NCBI GenBank assembly: GCA_024277135.1
Contig: JAJRVV010000095.1
Span: 1-39,247, forward strand
Direction: 5' to 3'
Length of the DNA stretch: 39,247 nt
Source: Chloroflexota bacterium
GTDB taxonomy: Bacteria > Chloroflexota > Anaerolineae > Promineifilales > Promineifilaceae
The notes under the pieces are model-generated. The model was not told where the DNA came from. It worked only from the letters and a program-made list of their open reading frames with translations, and ran no database searches. Numbering within the stretch: position 1 is the stretch's first letter; every line of letters begins with the position of its first letter. Below, in pieces: positions 1 to 8,814 of the stretch. The position numbers and the translations under genes were made by a program.

Positions 1-143
1 ACTGGACGAGGCAGCAGAAATACAATCTTGCCAGCCTGTCAGGTAAGCCTGACTGACCAGGAAACGGATTAACGCGATGCGGCCAGCAAGATTGGTATGT
101 TTTTCCTCTTTCTATTCGATTGGAAAGGTGCGAAATTTAGGCT

Positions 144-1390
144 AAACTGCGTCAAGCTCTCATCGAATATTTCAACGAAACCGAACTGCGTAGCCTGACG
201 TTCGATTTGGATGTGACGTATGACGCCTTGCGCGGGTCAGGCACGGCCGATAAGTCGCGCGAGTTGGTTGACCATTTTTTGCGGCGGCAGCGATTAGAGG
301 TGTTGGTCACGGCCGTTCTGGAGAAACGGGAAGCCCTCACCCGTGAATCCCTCAGCAGTGAAAAGGTAGAACCAACCCCTTCTGCCGCCTCGCTTAAACT
401 GCCCAAAGCCGACGTCTCCAACACCCTCATCGCCGGCAAATCCATCACCGCTCTCATTCAGTTGATGCGCTCACCCGAAGTGCGCGCGGCCGCCGTCGCC
501 TTCCAGACCACCTTCGAAGCCGCCTCCGCCCAGATTGACTTGATGAACGGCTACAAGCTGCTGCATGATTTGTTCCAGGAGTTAGAAAACCGGTATTTCC
601 TCATCATCAACGACCAGCGTCGGCTGCCAGCCGACGAAACCGCCTGGGACGGCATCGAACTGAACGAGCCGGAACTCCGCATCAAAATCAGCGACCTCAT
701 CGAAGCCGCCAATCAAGCCGACACCGAAACGGCCGAATCCCGGTGGCGGCAGCAATTGGAAAAAGTCAAGGAAGACATTCGCGGCGGCGTCGAATCATTC
801 GATTTGAAACAACTTCAATCCGGCACCCGCCTGCTTTATCGCATCCTCAATCGCCAACCCTCCCGCATCAACGCCCAGCTCGTCGCTACTGCCAGCGCCC
901 TGCGCCTCGACGACCTGGAAGAGGCGATGACAACCATCAGCCAAGGCTTGGCTGAATCAGACCTGGAGTTAGAAGCGACCAGTCAGATTCAAGAGGGGGT
1001 TAATGCGCTTTCCGGGCTGGACGACCGTGTCACCGCTCTGGTGAGCACAATGGCTGGCAGGCCATTGACGACGAACTCCGCCGCGTCGAAGGCAGTTTAC
1101 CCCACGACATCGAAGACATGGTGGATGCCTGGCTGGATTTGGAACCGATGACACGCGAACAGATCGAAGATCACACAGGTGATTGGGTAAGCGTCATCAT
1201 CAAGGCCATTGATGCTCTGGACACGGCGCTTGACGAGGGCGCCAAAGTGACCGTTCGCCGCCATTTCCGCCACTTCCGCAGCCAGGTCGGCCGCCGCTTC
1301 CGTCGGGTTGATCTGGAACTGCTGACCCTCTCACAAGAACTGCAAAAGATTGGGGAGTCCCTGGATTTATTACTGAGGAATTTCCGATGA
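144..1390 (+). pseudogene. EAD-type helical adaptor protein, frameshifted
   Basis: The open frame begins straight after a TAG at 138-140. Its first ~55 residues (LRQALIEYFNETELRSL, then FDLDVTYDAL and a K/RELVDHFLRRQRLEVL helix) look like an effector-associated domain of the EAD7 kind, a small death-like adaptor domain known to link STAND NTPases to effectors in bacterial conflict systems. The rest is predicted to be almost all helix. The frame is lost near 1041-1050: the protein continues in another frame from about 1046 (AIDDELRRVEG) to the TGA at 1388-1390. Restoring one lost GAGC copy at about 1043 would rejoin the halves. There is no ATG or GTG at the domain start (only CTG 147 or TTG 207), so the 5' end may also be damaged. 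The stop overlaps the next start as ATGA, indicating an operon. Domain call fairly sure; function inferred. Confidence 0.6.
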
Positions 1391-1509
1391 GTGATGCTGA
1401 AAATTCAACCGTCCCCGAAGAAATCATCCCATTTTTATCCTTCGCCTCATTCCGTGATACCCATCGGGAACTGCTGCAACGCCGCCGCCAGGATGGAGAA
1501 TCGCCGGAG

Positions 1510-1998
1510 TTGTGTTGTAAGAAGTGTAAACTCCCAAATAATCCAGCGTTTCCCGAAGCAGGTCAGAGTAACGGTCTGCTCCCAGACTCAATTCAGCATC
1601 TAATGGCGTGTGTCCACCCGCCCCCGACGCATGGAAATAAGGCCGCCATACAGGGATTTTGCCAAAGATGGAATAGTAAACTCGTTTTTGTTCACTGTTA
1701 TAAGGGATTTTTTGACCCTTGATAATGATGGTATCACGGGAACACGTTTGGGAACGCATTTGAAAAAAGAGAAGCAACAATTGAGCCCCTAAACTCAATA
1801 ATAATTGGAAAAGGTTCCTTTCAATTTGGTCAACTGTAGCTGTTTGAGCTTCTTCGCTGGTTACAAATTTCAACATTGATTCAAATTCTGCCCGTATGCC
1901 TTCTTGCATTTTGGGTAGGTTGTAGTCCATAATTAGTCTCCTTCGGTCTAGTGTTTGTCAACAACTACACTATACCGAAGGAACCTATTTTAAGTAAA
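1510..1998 (-). mobile_element. IS remnant with transposase N-terminal part (ISKra4-like)
   Basis: On the minus strand a frame starting at ATG 1930 encodes about 140 residues resembling the N-terminal region of ISKra4-type DDE transposases: an FESMLKFV helix, LLLSLGAQLLLLFF, then YYSIFGKIPVWRPYF and HTPLDAELSLGADRYSDLL. The catalytic part is absent; homology ends around 1510, where the frame reads into host sequence. The 5' end carries an imperfect hairpin (1940-1981). The family call is from memory of motif patterns, so moderate. The element sits inside the gene that starts at 1387 and has lost its 3' half together with part of the host gene, as expected for an IS-adjacent deletion. Confidence 0.55.
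1940..1981. repeat. Inverted repeat at the IS 5' end
   Basis: Arms 1940-1954 and 1967-1981 are complementary at 14 of 15 positions (outer part CCTTCGGT / ACCGAAGG) with a 12-nt loop. It lies just upstream of the transposase start, so it may be an IS terminal or sub-terminal structure or a control hairpin for the transposase. Confidence 0.6.
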
Positions 1999-2689
1999 TG
2001 AAACACACCCTTATTACATTGACCAGTACGAAGTGAGCGTGCAACAATTTGCCACTTTCCTCAACGAGGTAGGCGGCTATTTAGGCAATTGTGATGGCGT
2101 GGACTGCGCTGAAACGGGTTTTGAAACCCAATTCACTTATTTGCTCAGCAATTTGGGCACCTATGAAGCCAAAGTAGGCGCAGAAAATTTCCCGGCGAAC
2201 TGGGTAAGCTGGTACGGGGCCTCGGCCTACTGCACCTGGGCCGGCGGCCGTCTCCCCACCGAAGCGGAGTGGGAATATGCGGCGCGGGGAATTGACGGCC
2301 GTCTCTACCCCTGGGGCAATGCCGAACCAGACAGCTCATTGGCCGTCTATGCCCTGTCCCGCTCAGAGGATGGATTCCAGCGCGGTATGCAGCCGGTAGA
2401 TGCCCACCCAGGTGGGGCCAGTCCCTTTGGCCCCGTCAACATGGCGGGCAGCATGTGGGAATGGGTGCAGGATACATACGATCCCGCATATTATCAAACG
2501 GACCCAGGCGCTGTTCCCAATCTGGCTGATACGGGAGACAAAGTGATGCGTGGCGGCGGTTGGGATAGCGAACTGACTGATATACGCGCTACCGCCCGCT
2601 TCTATCTGCCGCCCGCTATTGACCGGAACGGATTAGGTTTGTTGATTTATTGGAATGTTGGCCTCCGTTGTGCCGCTGACATCAACTGA

Positions 2690-2719
2690 TTTTCCCGGAA
2701 GCGTCAGCTTCCCGGAAAA
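2690..2719. repeat. Intergenic stem-loop after the FGE tail
   Basis: A compact hairpin begins one base after the stop at 2689: TTTTCC / GGAAAA and GGAAGC / GCTTCC stems around a C-C mismatch, loop GTCA. It can fold from either strand. No clear U-run follows on the plus strand, so it is more likely a processing or partial-termination structure than a full terminator. It lies 20 bp before the next start. Confidence 0.5.
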
Positions 2720-2738
2720 CGGGGATTAGCCACTGCCT

Positions 2739-5700
2739 GTGTCCGGTTCCTTCCAGCCATACCGCTCGCTTACCGCCTTGCGCGAGGCGCACCGCCACCT
2801 CCTCAGCCGCCGCCGGGAAGGAGAAACGGCCGCCTTCCTCACCGATGTCGAACAGTTTATCCGCCAGGGACGGGTCACCGGGGCGTTGCTGGACAGCGAC
2901 GAAGACCGGTGGCAGGCGCAAAACCTGCTCGACTACTGGGCCAACGAACTCTTTCACGCCCTCCGCGAACCCCCAGAAGCCGCCCTGGCCGATTTTGACC
3001 CGGCGCAGGCTCCTGAATTAGACGATTCCCAATGCCCGTACCTGGGGCTGGTCGCTTATGGCACGGCCCATCACAAGCTCTTTTTTGGACAAGACCGACT
3101 GGTGCAAAAAATGATAGAACGGTTGGGCGACGGCCGTCTACTCACCCTCACCGGCCCCCCTGGCAGCGGCAAAACCTCGGCCGTGCTGGCCGGGCTGCTG
3201 CCAAAACTCCAGGCCGGGGCGCTGCCCCACAGCCAGCATTGGCGCTACCTGCCTGCCATCCAACCGGGAACCGACCCCCTGTTTGCCCTGGCCCGGCTGC
3301 TGCTGCCAACCCACGCCAATCCCGATGAGTGGATCCCCCAAACCATAGCCCACTGCCAGAAAGACCCCAACCATTTAACCCAATTGATGGCAAAGGGTGA
3401 GGGCAAGACGGCCGTACTCATCATCAACCAATTCGAGGAAATCTACACCCTCTGCCAGGACGCCGCCATCCGGCAGGCCGCCATCGCCAACCTGCTGCGC
3501 CTCATCCAGGCCGACGACGGCCCCATCCTCATCCTCACCCTGCGCAGCAACACCGAAAACGCCCTGGCCCTGACCCCCGCCCTCCAGAGCCACATTGACC
3601 AATCCCAGGTACGCATCACCGTCATGAACGCCGCCGACATGCGCCAGACCATCGAAAAACCGGCGGAACTAGTCGGCCTCAATTTCGAAGATGGGCTGGT
3701 GGACGAACTCATCCGTGAAATCTTGGGCGAACCGGCGGCCCTGCCCCTGCTCCAATTCAACCTGCTCAAGCTGTGGGAAAAACGGCAGCGCAACCTCATC
3801 ACCTGGGCCGCTTACGAGGAAATCGGCGGCGGCCGCGAAGCCATCGCCCACACCGCCAACGCCCTCTACGCCGAAATGAGCCAGCCCGAACAAGCCGCCG
3901 TTCGCCGTATTCTACTGGCGCTCATCCGCCCCCAATCCGGCTTTCAATTCCAGCCGATGCGCACCCTGCGCCGCTCACTCTACCAGTTGGCGGCGGATCG
4001 CGTTCTCATTGATCGGGCGCTGGATCAGTTGATTCTGGCCCATCTGCTGCGGCAGGTTAAAGGCATCACCCCCGACGAAGACCAGGTAGAAATCACCCAC
4101 GAAGCCATGATTGACAATTGGCCCCGGCTGATTGGCTGGCTGGAAGAGGCGTATGTGGCCCGCCGCCGCCGCGGCCGGCTGACGACGATGGCGGAGCAGT
4201 GGCAGGCGTTGCAGCAAGACCCCAACACATTGCTGCGCGGCGTCCTGCTGGACGAAGCCGCCCAATTCCCCGATTTGAGTCCGTTGGAAACTGCCTTCAT
4301 CGCCGCCAGCCAGGCAGCGGCGGCGGCGGAACGAGAAAAACGGGTGACGGCCGAACGGCACAAACGGCGCACCGCCCAACGATTTGCCGGGGTTCTCATG
4401 ATTTTCCTGGCGGCGGCGGTGGCATTGGCCGGTTTGGCGGTGAACAACGGCCGTACCGCCGAAACCTTACGTATTACAGCCGAAGCCAGCGCATTGACGG
4501 CCAGTCTGGCCCAATCAACAGCCGTCGCCGACGCCGATTTACGCGCCACCGCCGAAGCCGAAGCCAACCAGCAGCGGGATCGAGCGCATCAAAACGCCGC
4601 CGCCGCTGAATTTGCCGCCGAAGCCGCCCTGATGGCCCAGGCCACCGCCGAAGCCAGCGCCGCCGAAGCGGAAATCCAATCCCGGCTGGCCGCCTCGCGC
4701 GAATTAGCCGCCGCCGCCATTGACCAACTGACCAACGACCCCCAACTCGGTTTGCTGCTAGCGATTGAAGCGGTCAATCTCACCTACGCTGCCGATGGCA
4801 CAACCCCCGCCGAAGCGGAAGATGCGCTCTACCGCACCTTGCAAGCCTCCCAATTGCAACGCACCCTGTCCGGCCACACCGATTGGCTGGCGGCCGTGGC
4901 CATCAGTCCCGACGGCCGTTTGGCCGCCACCGCCGGTCGGGACAGCGCCATTCAATTGTGGGATATGAAAACGGGGGAGTTGATTCAAACGTTAACCGAA
5001 CACAACGGGGCCGTCAACGATTTAGATTTTAATCCGACCAGTGACCGGTTAGCTTCAGCCGGAGATGATGGGCTGAAAGTGTGGGACATTGCCACCGGCG
5101 AGGCCGTATTCACCCGGTTGAGCAGCACAGCCGTGCGCGGCGTTGCTTTTCATCCAGACGGCCAACAAATTGTCGCCGCCTACGCCGATTCCACTGTGCG
5201 TTTGTGGAACGCCGCCACCGGCCTATCCGTTTTGCGCCTCTTCGGCCACCTGGCCGCCCTCAACGATGTCGCTTTTCGACCGGACGGCCGTCAATTTGCC
5301 ACTACCAGCGATGATGGCAGTGTCATTATTTGGGACACAGCCACCGGCCAGCCGATCCGGTCGCTGCCGGCGACACTGGGCCGGGACAGCGGGCCGGTCG
5401 CTGTTAAACGGCTCAACTACAGTCCGGACGGCGGCCGCCTGGTGACGGCCGCTGTCGATGGCATAGCCCGCATTTGGAATGCAGACACGGGGGATCGGCT
5501 GTTGACGCTGTCAGGACACACCAGCCTCCTTTTCGACGCCGCTTTCAGCCCGGACGGCCGTCTTCTGGTCACAGCCAGCGGGGACGGCACGGCTAAAGTT
5601 TGGCAGGCGGATTCGGGACGGCCGCTTTACACATTGGGCAACCACAACGGCGGGATGACGGCCGCAGTCTTTAGCCCGGACAGTCAGTTTTTGCTGACGG

Positions 5701-6740
5701 CCAGCCAGGACAGCAACGCCCGCCTCTGGCAAACAGAGCCGGGTCTGGATGTGCTGACGCTGTCCGGCCAGTCCGGCCCGGTGTACGCCGCCGATTTTAG
5801 CCCCGGCGGTACGCTCATCGCCTCGGCCGGACAGGATAGCATCCGCATTTGGGACTCGGCGGCCGGGCTGCTCCAGCAAACGCTGACGCTGACCAACACC
5901 GGTGTCACGGCCGTGATTTTCAACACAGATGGCATGGAATTATTCACCTTGAGCCAGGATGGCGCCGTCCGTGTCTGGCAAATGGGATCTGGCGCGGCCC
6001 CATTGACGATAACCGCTCCTGATTCCCAGTTCACGACGTTGGCCCTCAACCCGGCGGGCGACCGGCTGGCAACCGGCAGCGAGGCGGGCGTGGTTCATTT
6101 ATGGCGGCCGTTGACCGGGGAGATGGTGGACAGTTGGACATACGGCCGTACCATCACCGCATTGGCTTTCAATCAATCCGGCAACTCGGTGGCAATTGGC
6201 GATGTTGAAGGCAGTGTCACCCTATTGGATGTGGAGACAGGGGAGATGCTCGCCGCCGTTCCCGGCCAGTCAGAACCCATTATCACATTGGCATTCCATC
6301 CCACCCTGCCCCTTTTGGCGCGAAACGGCCGTGACGGGACGATAGAATTGTGGCGGCTGCCGGAGGGAACTTTGCAACGCACCTTTTCCGGGCATGGCGG
6401 CGTCGTCTTGAGCGCCAGGTTCAGCCTGGACGGAAACCGGCTGGCCACGGCCAGCGCGGACAGAAGCGTGAAGGTGTGGGACCTTGCCGCCGGGCAGGTG
6501 GTGCGCACACTGCCCAGCCACGGCGCGGCCGTCAATCAGGTGGTGTTCAGCCCGGATGGATCGCGCCTGGCATCGGCCAGCAGCGACGGCACGGTGCAAA
6601 TTTATGAATTAGAGAGCCTGACAGATTTGCTGGCGCGGGGATTGGCGCGGGCCGCCTCTGGCTTAACGCCGGAACAATGCCGCCAATACCTGCGGGAACG
6701 GCCGTGCGTCACCCTGCGTGTGGCGGAAGATACAGAATAA
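2739..6740 (+). CDS. nSTAND1 NTPase with transmembrane helix and 14 WD40 repeats
   Basis: This 1333-residue protein starts at GTG 2739, the first usable start after a TAG at 2727-2729. Residues ~5-70 form the module shared with the gene at 1387. CPYLGLVAY and LFFGQDRLVQ then lead into a STAND NTPase of the nSTAND1 kind: Walker A GPPGSGKT at 139-146, Walker B-like VLIINQFEE near 225-233, and an ITHEAMIDNWPRL segment near 450. A transmembrane helix (FAGVLMIFLAAAVALAGLAV, ~549-568) and an Ala-rich coiled coil (~575-690) precede WD40 repeats from ~706 to ~1294. I count 14 blade ends (LWD, VWD, LWN and so on), enough for two seven-bladed propellers. Known family role: switch-like NTPases whose C-terminal repeats sense a signal and whose N-terminal module recruits an effector. 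The helix suggests membrane anchoring. Probably co-transcribed with the two damaged genes upstream; the partner effector is not visible. Confidence 0.85.
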   Translation: MSGSFQPYRSLTALREAHRHLLSRRREGETAAFLTDVEQFIRQGRVTGALLDSDEDRWQAQNLLDYWANELFHALREPPEAALADFDPAQAPELDDSQCPYLGLVAYGTAHHKLFFGQDRLVQKMIERLGDGRLLTLTGPPGSGKTSAVLAGLLPKLQAGALPHSQHWRYLPAIQPGTDPLFALARLLLPTHANPDEWIPQTIAHCQKDPNHLTQLMAKGEGKTAVLIINQFEEIYTLCQDAAIRQAAIANLLRLIQADDGPILILTLRSNTENALALTPALQSHIDQSQVRITVMNAADMRQTIEKPAELVGLNFEDGLVDELIREILGEPAALPLLQFNLLKLWEKRQRNLITWAAYEEIGGGREAIAHTANALYAEMSQPEQAAVRRILLALIRPQSGFQFQPMRTLRRSLYQLAADRVLIDRALDQLILAHLLRQVKGITPDEDQVEITHEAMIDNWPRLIGWLEEAYVARRRRGRLTTMAEQWQALQQDPNTLLRGVLLDEAAQFPDLSPLETAFIAASQAAAAAEREKRVTAERHKRRTAQRFAGVLMIFLAAAVALAGLAVNNGRTAETLRITAEASALTASLAQSTAVADADLRATAEAEANQQRDRAHQNAAAAEFAAEAALMAQATAEASAAEAEIQSRLAASRELAAAAIDQLTNDPQLGLLLAIEAVNLTYAADGTTPAEAEDALYRTLQASQLQRTLSGHTDWLAAVAISPDGRLAATAGRDSAIQLWDMKTGELIQTLTEHNGAVNDLDFNPTSDRLASAGDDGLKVWDIATGEAVFTRLSSTAVRGVAFHPDGQQIVAAYADSTVRLWNAATGLSVLRLFGHLAALNDVAFRPDGRQFATTSDDGSVIIWDTATGQPIRSLPATLGRDSGPVAVKRLNYSPDGGRLVTAAVDGIARIWNADTGDRLLTLSGHTSLLFDAAFSPDGRLLVTASGDGTAKVWQADSGRPLYTLGNHNGGMTAAVFSPDSQFLLTASQDSNARLWQTEPGLDVLTLSGQSGPVYAADFSPGGTLIASAGQDSIRIWDSAAGLLQQTLTLTNTGVTAVIFNTDGMELFTLSQDGAVRVWQMGSGAAPLTITAPDSQFTTLALNPAGDRLATGSEAGVVHLWRPLTGEMVDSWTYGRTITALAFNQSGNSVAIGDVEGSVTLLDVETGEMLAAVPGQSEPIITLAFHPTLPLLARNGRDGTIELWRLPEGTLQRTFSGHGGVVLSARFSLDGNRLATASADRSVKVWDLAAGQVVRTLPSHGAAVNQVVFSPDGSRLASASSDGTVQIYELESLTDLLARGLARAASGLTPEQCRQYLRERPCVTLRVAEDTE

Positions 6741-6838
6741 GACTTGACGGCCGTTTTCGCCAACAGGCATAATTGTATAAGCAGAAGGATGAATCACCTT
6801 GTCACCCCATCACCTTGTCATTCTCTAAGGAGCGGCTG

Positions 6839-8101
6839 ATGCCCGAAAAACGAATTGAAACTGACGAAGCGCCCCATATTCACATCCCATCTTGTCAGGG
6901 CGCATTGACCATCACCGGCTGGCCGGGCACGGCCGTCATCGCCAAGGGGGAGGCGTATACCGATGAAGCGCCCCAAATGGATCGGCTGACCTTTACCAGC
7001 GATGACGACCTGACGCTGAACGTGCCCGCCCAGAGCCGTATCACAGTGGACACGGCCGTCGGCCCCCTGGTCATCAAACATGTGAACGGCGATTTACAAA
7101 TTGAGTCGGCCGCCAACCGCGTCACCCTGAACGATGTCGGCGCAGTGCAACTCAAGTCAGCCGGGGCAGACGCGGCCGGCAGCAACCTCAACGGCCCCTT
7201 CATCCTCAGCAGCGGCCAGGGCAAAATCAGCCTGCGCAACAGCGGCGACGTGGATATCGCCCAGGCTGGCGGCGATGTCACCCTCCAGTTTGCCAACGGC
7301 GTGGTGACGCTGGGCGAGATTGCCGGGGATGTGGCGCTGCATACCATCAACGGGGATGTGCTGCTACGGCAAGGCAGGGGCAGCGCCCGTCTGGAAAATC
7401 TGGGCGGTCAAACGCAGGTGTTGGCGGTGGCCGATGAAATCCAGTTGATTGGCGGGCTGGTCAATGGCGAACACCTCATCAATGGCGGCGCGGATATTTT
7501 TGTGGCCTGGCCGCCCGATGCCCCGGTGACGCTGATGGCCACGGCCGTACGCATTGACAACCATCTGTCCGCCTTGATGAACCCCCGCGAAGCCACCCAG
7601 GACGGGTTGACTACGCTGACCGGCCACATCGAAAATGGCAAGGCATATTTGACCTTGAAAACGCCTAAACGCATTGGCTTGATCTCGTTTTCTGGGGAGC
7701 AAACGCCGGTGTTGAACAGCGCCGTCTTTGATCATGCGCCGCCGCCGCTGCCGCTGGAAGAGCTGGTGCGCACGGCCGTTCACGACAATCTGCCTGATGC
7801 CAACGCCCAAGAAATCGAGCGGGTAGCGGATGCCGTCTATCAGCGATTGTTGTCCCAAGCGCCGCAAACCGACCCATCGGCGTCCCAATCGCCGCTGCAA
7901 ACGGCCAAGAAACGGCTGGTGCGGCTGGCTAAACAAACTGGCGAACTGCCGCCGCTGCCGCCCAAACCGGCCGCGCCCACCCAACCAAAAGAACTGGTGG
8001 TACGGCCGTCGCAGGAACAGGTACTCCATCTACTCAAAGACGGCCGCATCACCGTTGAGCAGGCCAACATCCTGCTCAACACCCTAAAAGACGAAGGATG
8101 A
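6839..8101 (+). CDS. DUF4097-like beta-helix protein with C-terminal SHOCT-like motif
   Basis: Start chosen at ATG 6839 because AAGGAG lies just upstream at about 6827-6832; the same frame is open further upstream but has no good ribosome site. The 420-residue protein consists mostly of short repeating beta strands (GDLQIESAANRVTLNDVG, GDVTLQFANGVVTLGEIAGD, INGDVLLRQGRGSARLENL), the pattern of the DUF4097 / YvlB / LiaX-type right-handed beta-helix. No signal peptide or membrane helix is seen. The last ~35 residues (VLHLLKDGRITVEQANILLNTL) form the short helical pair often found in SHOCT/DUF2089-like segments of these proteins. A Pro-rich linker (PPLPPKPAAPTQP) separates the two. It overlaps trpF by the ATGA arrangement. 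In Firmicutes relatives act in envelope-stress sensing; the function here is unknown. Confidence 0.7.
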   Translation: MPEKRIETDEAPHIHIPSCQGALTITGWPGTAVIAKGEAYTDEAPQMDRLTFTSDDDLTLNVPAQSRITVDTAVGPLVIKHVNGDLQIESAANRVTLNDVGAVQLKSAGADAAGSNLNGPFILSSGQGKISLRNSGDVDIAQAGGDVTLQFANGVVTLGEIAGDVALHTINGDVLLRQGRGSARLENLGGQTQVLAVADEIQLIGGLVNGEHLINGGADIFVAWPPDAPVTLMATAVRIDNHLSALMNPREATQDGLTTLTGHIENGKAYLTLKTPKRIGLISFSGEQTPVLNSAVFDHAPPPLPLEELVRTAVHDNLPDANAQEIERVADAVYQRLLSQAPQTDPSASQSPLQTAKKRLVRLAKQTGELPPLPPKPAAPTQPKELVVRPSQEQVLHLLKDGRITVEQANILLNTLKDEG

Positions 8102-8814
8102 AGGCGGCAGATGAAGTGAGAGTGAAAATATGCGGTATCACCAATTTGGAAGATGCCCAGGCCGCCGCCGCAGCCGGCGCCGATTACCTGGGCTTTATCT
8201 TTTACCCGCCCAGTCCCCGCGCCATCACCCCAGATAAAGCGCGCGCCATCATCGCCCATTTGCGCCAAAGCATGGCCGCGCCGCCGCTGATGGTGGGCGT
8301 TTTTGTCAACGAAACGGCCGAAACCATCGCCCATCTTCTCCACAAATGCGCCCTTGATCTGGCGCAGTTGAGCGGGGATGAAGCCCCGTGGCTGGTAGGA
8401 GATGAACGGTCGCCGTTAGTCGGCCGCGCCTACAAAGCGATCCGCCCCGCCACCGCCGCCGAAGCGGAAGCCGAAGCTGAGTGGTATGCGGTGAAGGCAG
8501 AAAATTCACGATTCACAATTCATTTGCCTTCCCTTCTGGTAGACACCTACCACCCCACCCTGCGCGGCGGAACCGGTTTGCCCATCGAGTGGGGCATCAT
8601 CGTCAACCTGTTCCGCGCCACGCCGGGCATCATGCTGGCCGGTGGGTTAACCCCGGAGAATGTAGCGGCGGCGACGCGGCAGTTACGGCCGTTCGCCGTG
8701 GATGTGGCCAGCGGCGTGGAAGCCGCTCCCGGCAAAAAGGATCAGGCCAAAGTCCGCGCCTTCATCACCAACGCCAAAGAATTGTCTTGTTCAACCGAGG
8801 ATGATGTTGGTTAA
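8098..8814 (+). CDS. trpF: Phosphoribosylanthranilate isomerase
   Basis: TrpF converts N-(5'-phosphoribosyl)anthranilate to CdRP in tryptophan synthesis. The TIM-barrel signatures are in order: VKICGIT near residue 8 (catalytic Cys), GADYLGFIFYPPSPR, VGVFVN, LAQLSGDE, LLVDTY (catalytic Asp), MLAGGLTPENV and VDVASGVE (phosphate binding). The start overlaps the previous stop (ATGA), so translation is probably coupled. At 238 residues it is longer than the usual ~205. Extra length comes from an acidic/Ala stretch (AEAEAEAEW) and from a short insert at 8497-8530 encoded by a 7-bp-period repeat. The 3' end overlaps the minus-strand regulator pseudogene by 24 bp. trpB lies 6 kb away in the same direction but is not co-transcribed, because minus-strand genes intervene. 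Confidence 0.93.
   Translation: MKAADEVRVKICGITNLEDAQAAAAAGADYLGFIFYPPSPRAITPDKARAIIAHLRQSMAAPPLMVGVFVNETAETIAHLLHKCALDLAQLSGDEAPWLVGDERSPLVGRAYKAIRPATAAEAEAEAEWYAVKAENSRFTIHLPSLLVDTYHPTLRGGTGLPIEWGIIVNLFRATPGIMLAGGLTPENVAAATRQLRPFAVDVASGVEAAPGKKDQAKVRAFITNAKELSCSTEDDVG
8497..8530 (+). repeat. 7-bp-period repeat inside trpF
   Basis: The DNA reads as near-copies of a heptamer: AAATTCA, CGATTCA, CAATTCA. It is translated as ENSRFTIHLP, just before the conserved LLVDTY strand, and has no counterpart in typical TrpF. The same heptamer style occurs in the spacer at 20036-20090. Confidence 0.6.

Larger units (their letters stand above)
1387..2689 (+). pseudogene. STAND-like gene with FGE-sulfatase tail, middle lost to an IS remnant
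   Basis: The ATG at 1387 overlaps the previous stop (ATGA) and opens a ~40-residue segment (SFASFRDTHRELLQRRRQ) that matches the N-terminus of the NTPase at 2739 (SLTALREAHRHLLSRRRE). After about 1510 the frame runs into a transposase remnant on the other strand. From about 2003 an FGE-sulfatase domain continues in a different frame: YYIDQYEVSVQQF, GGRLPTEAEWEYAARG, NMAGSMWEWVQD, MRGGGWDSE and GLRCA, ending at TGA 2687-2689. These are the hallmarks of the C-type-lectin-fold FGE domain used as formylglycine-generating enzyme or, in such fusions, as a sensor or effector. The start of the FGE domain and any NTPase core are missing. I infer one original gene (shared module, NTPase, FGE), disabled by insertion plus deletion. 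The GTG at 2033 is not a credible start. Confidence 0.65.

Noticed and set aside
23..94. 9-bp inverted repeat (CAATCTTGC / GCAAGATTG) in the first 100 bases.
   Set aside because: Short arms with a 54-nt gap, easily expected by chance; the left context is outside the window.
2033..2689. A complete stand-alone FGE-sulfatase gene starting at GTG 2033.
   Set aside because: The domain already begins upstream at about 2003 without any start codon, and the first part of the FGE fold is missing.
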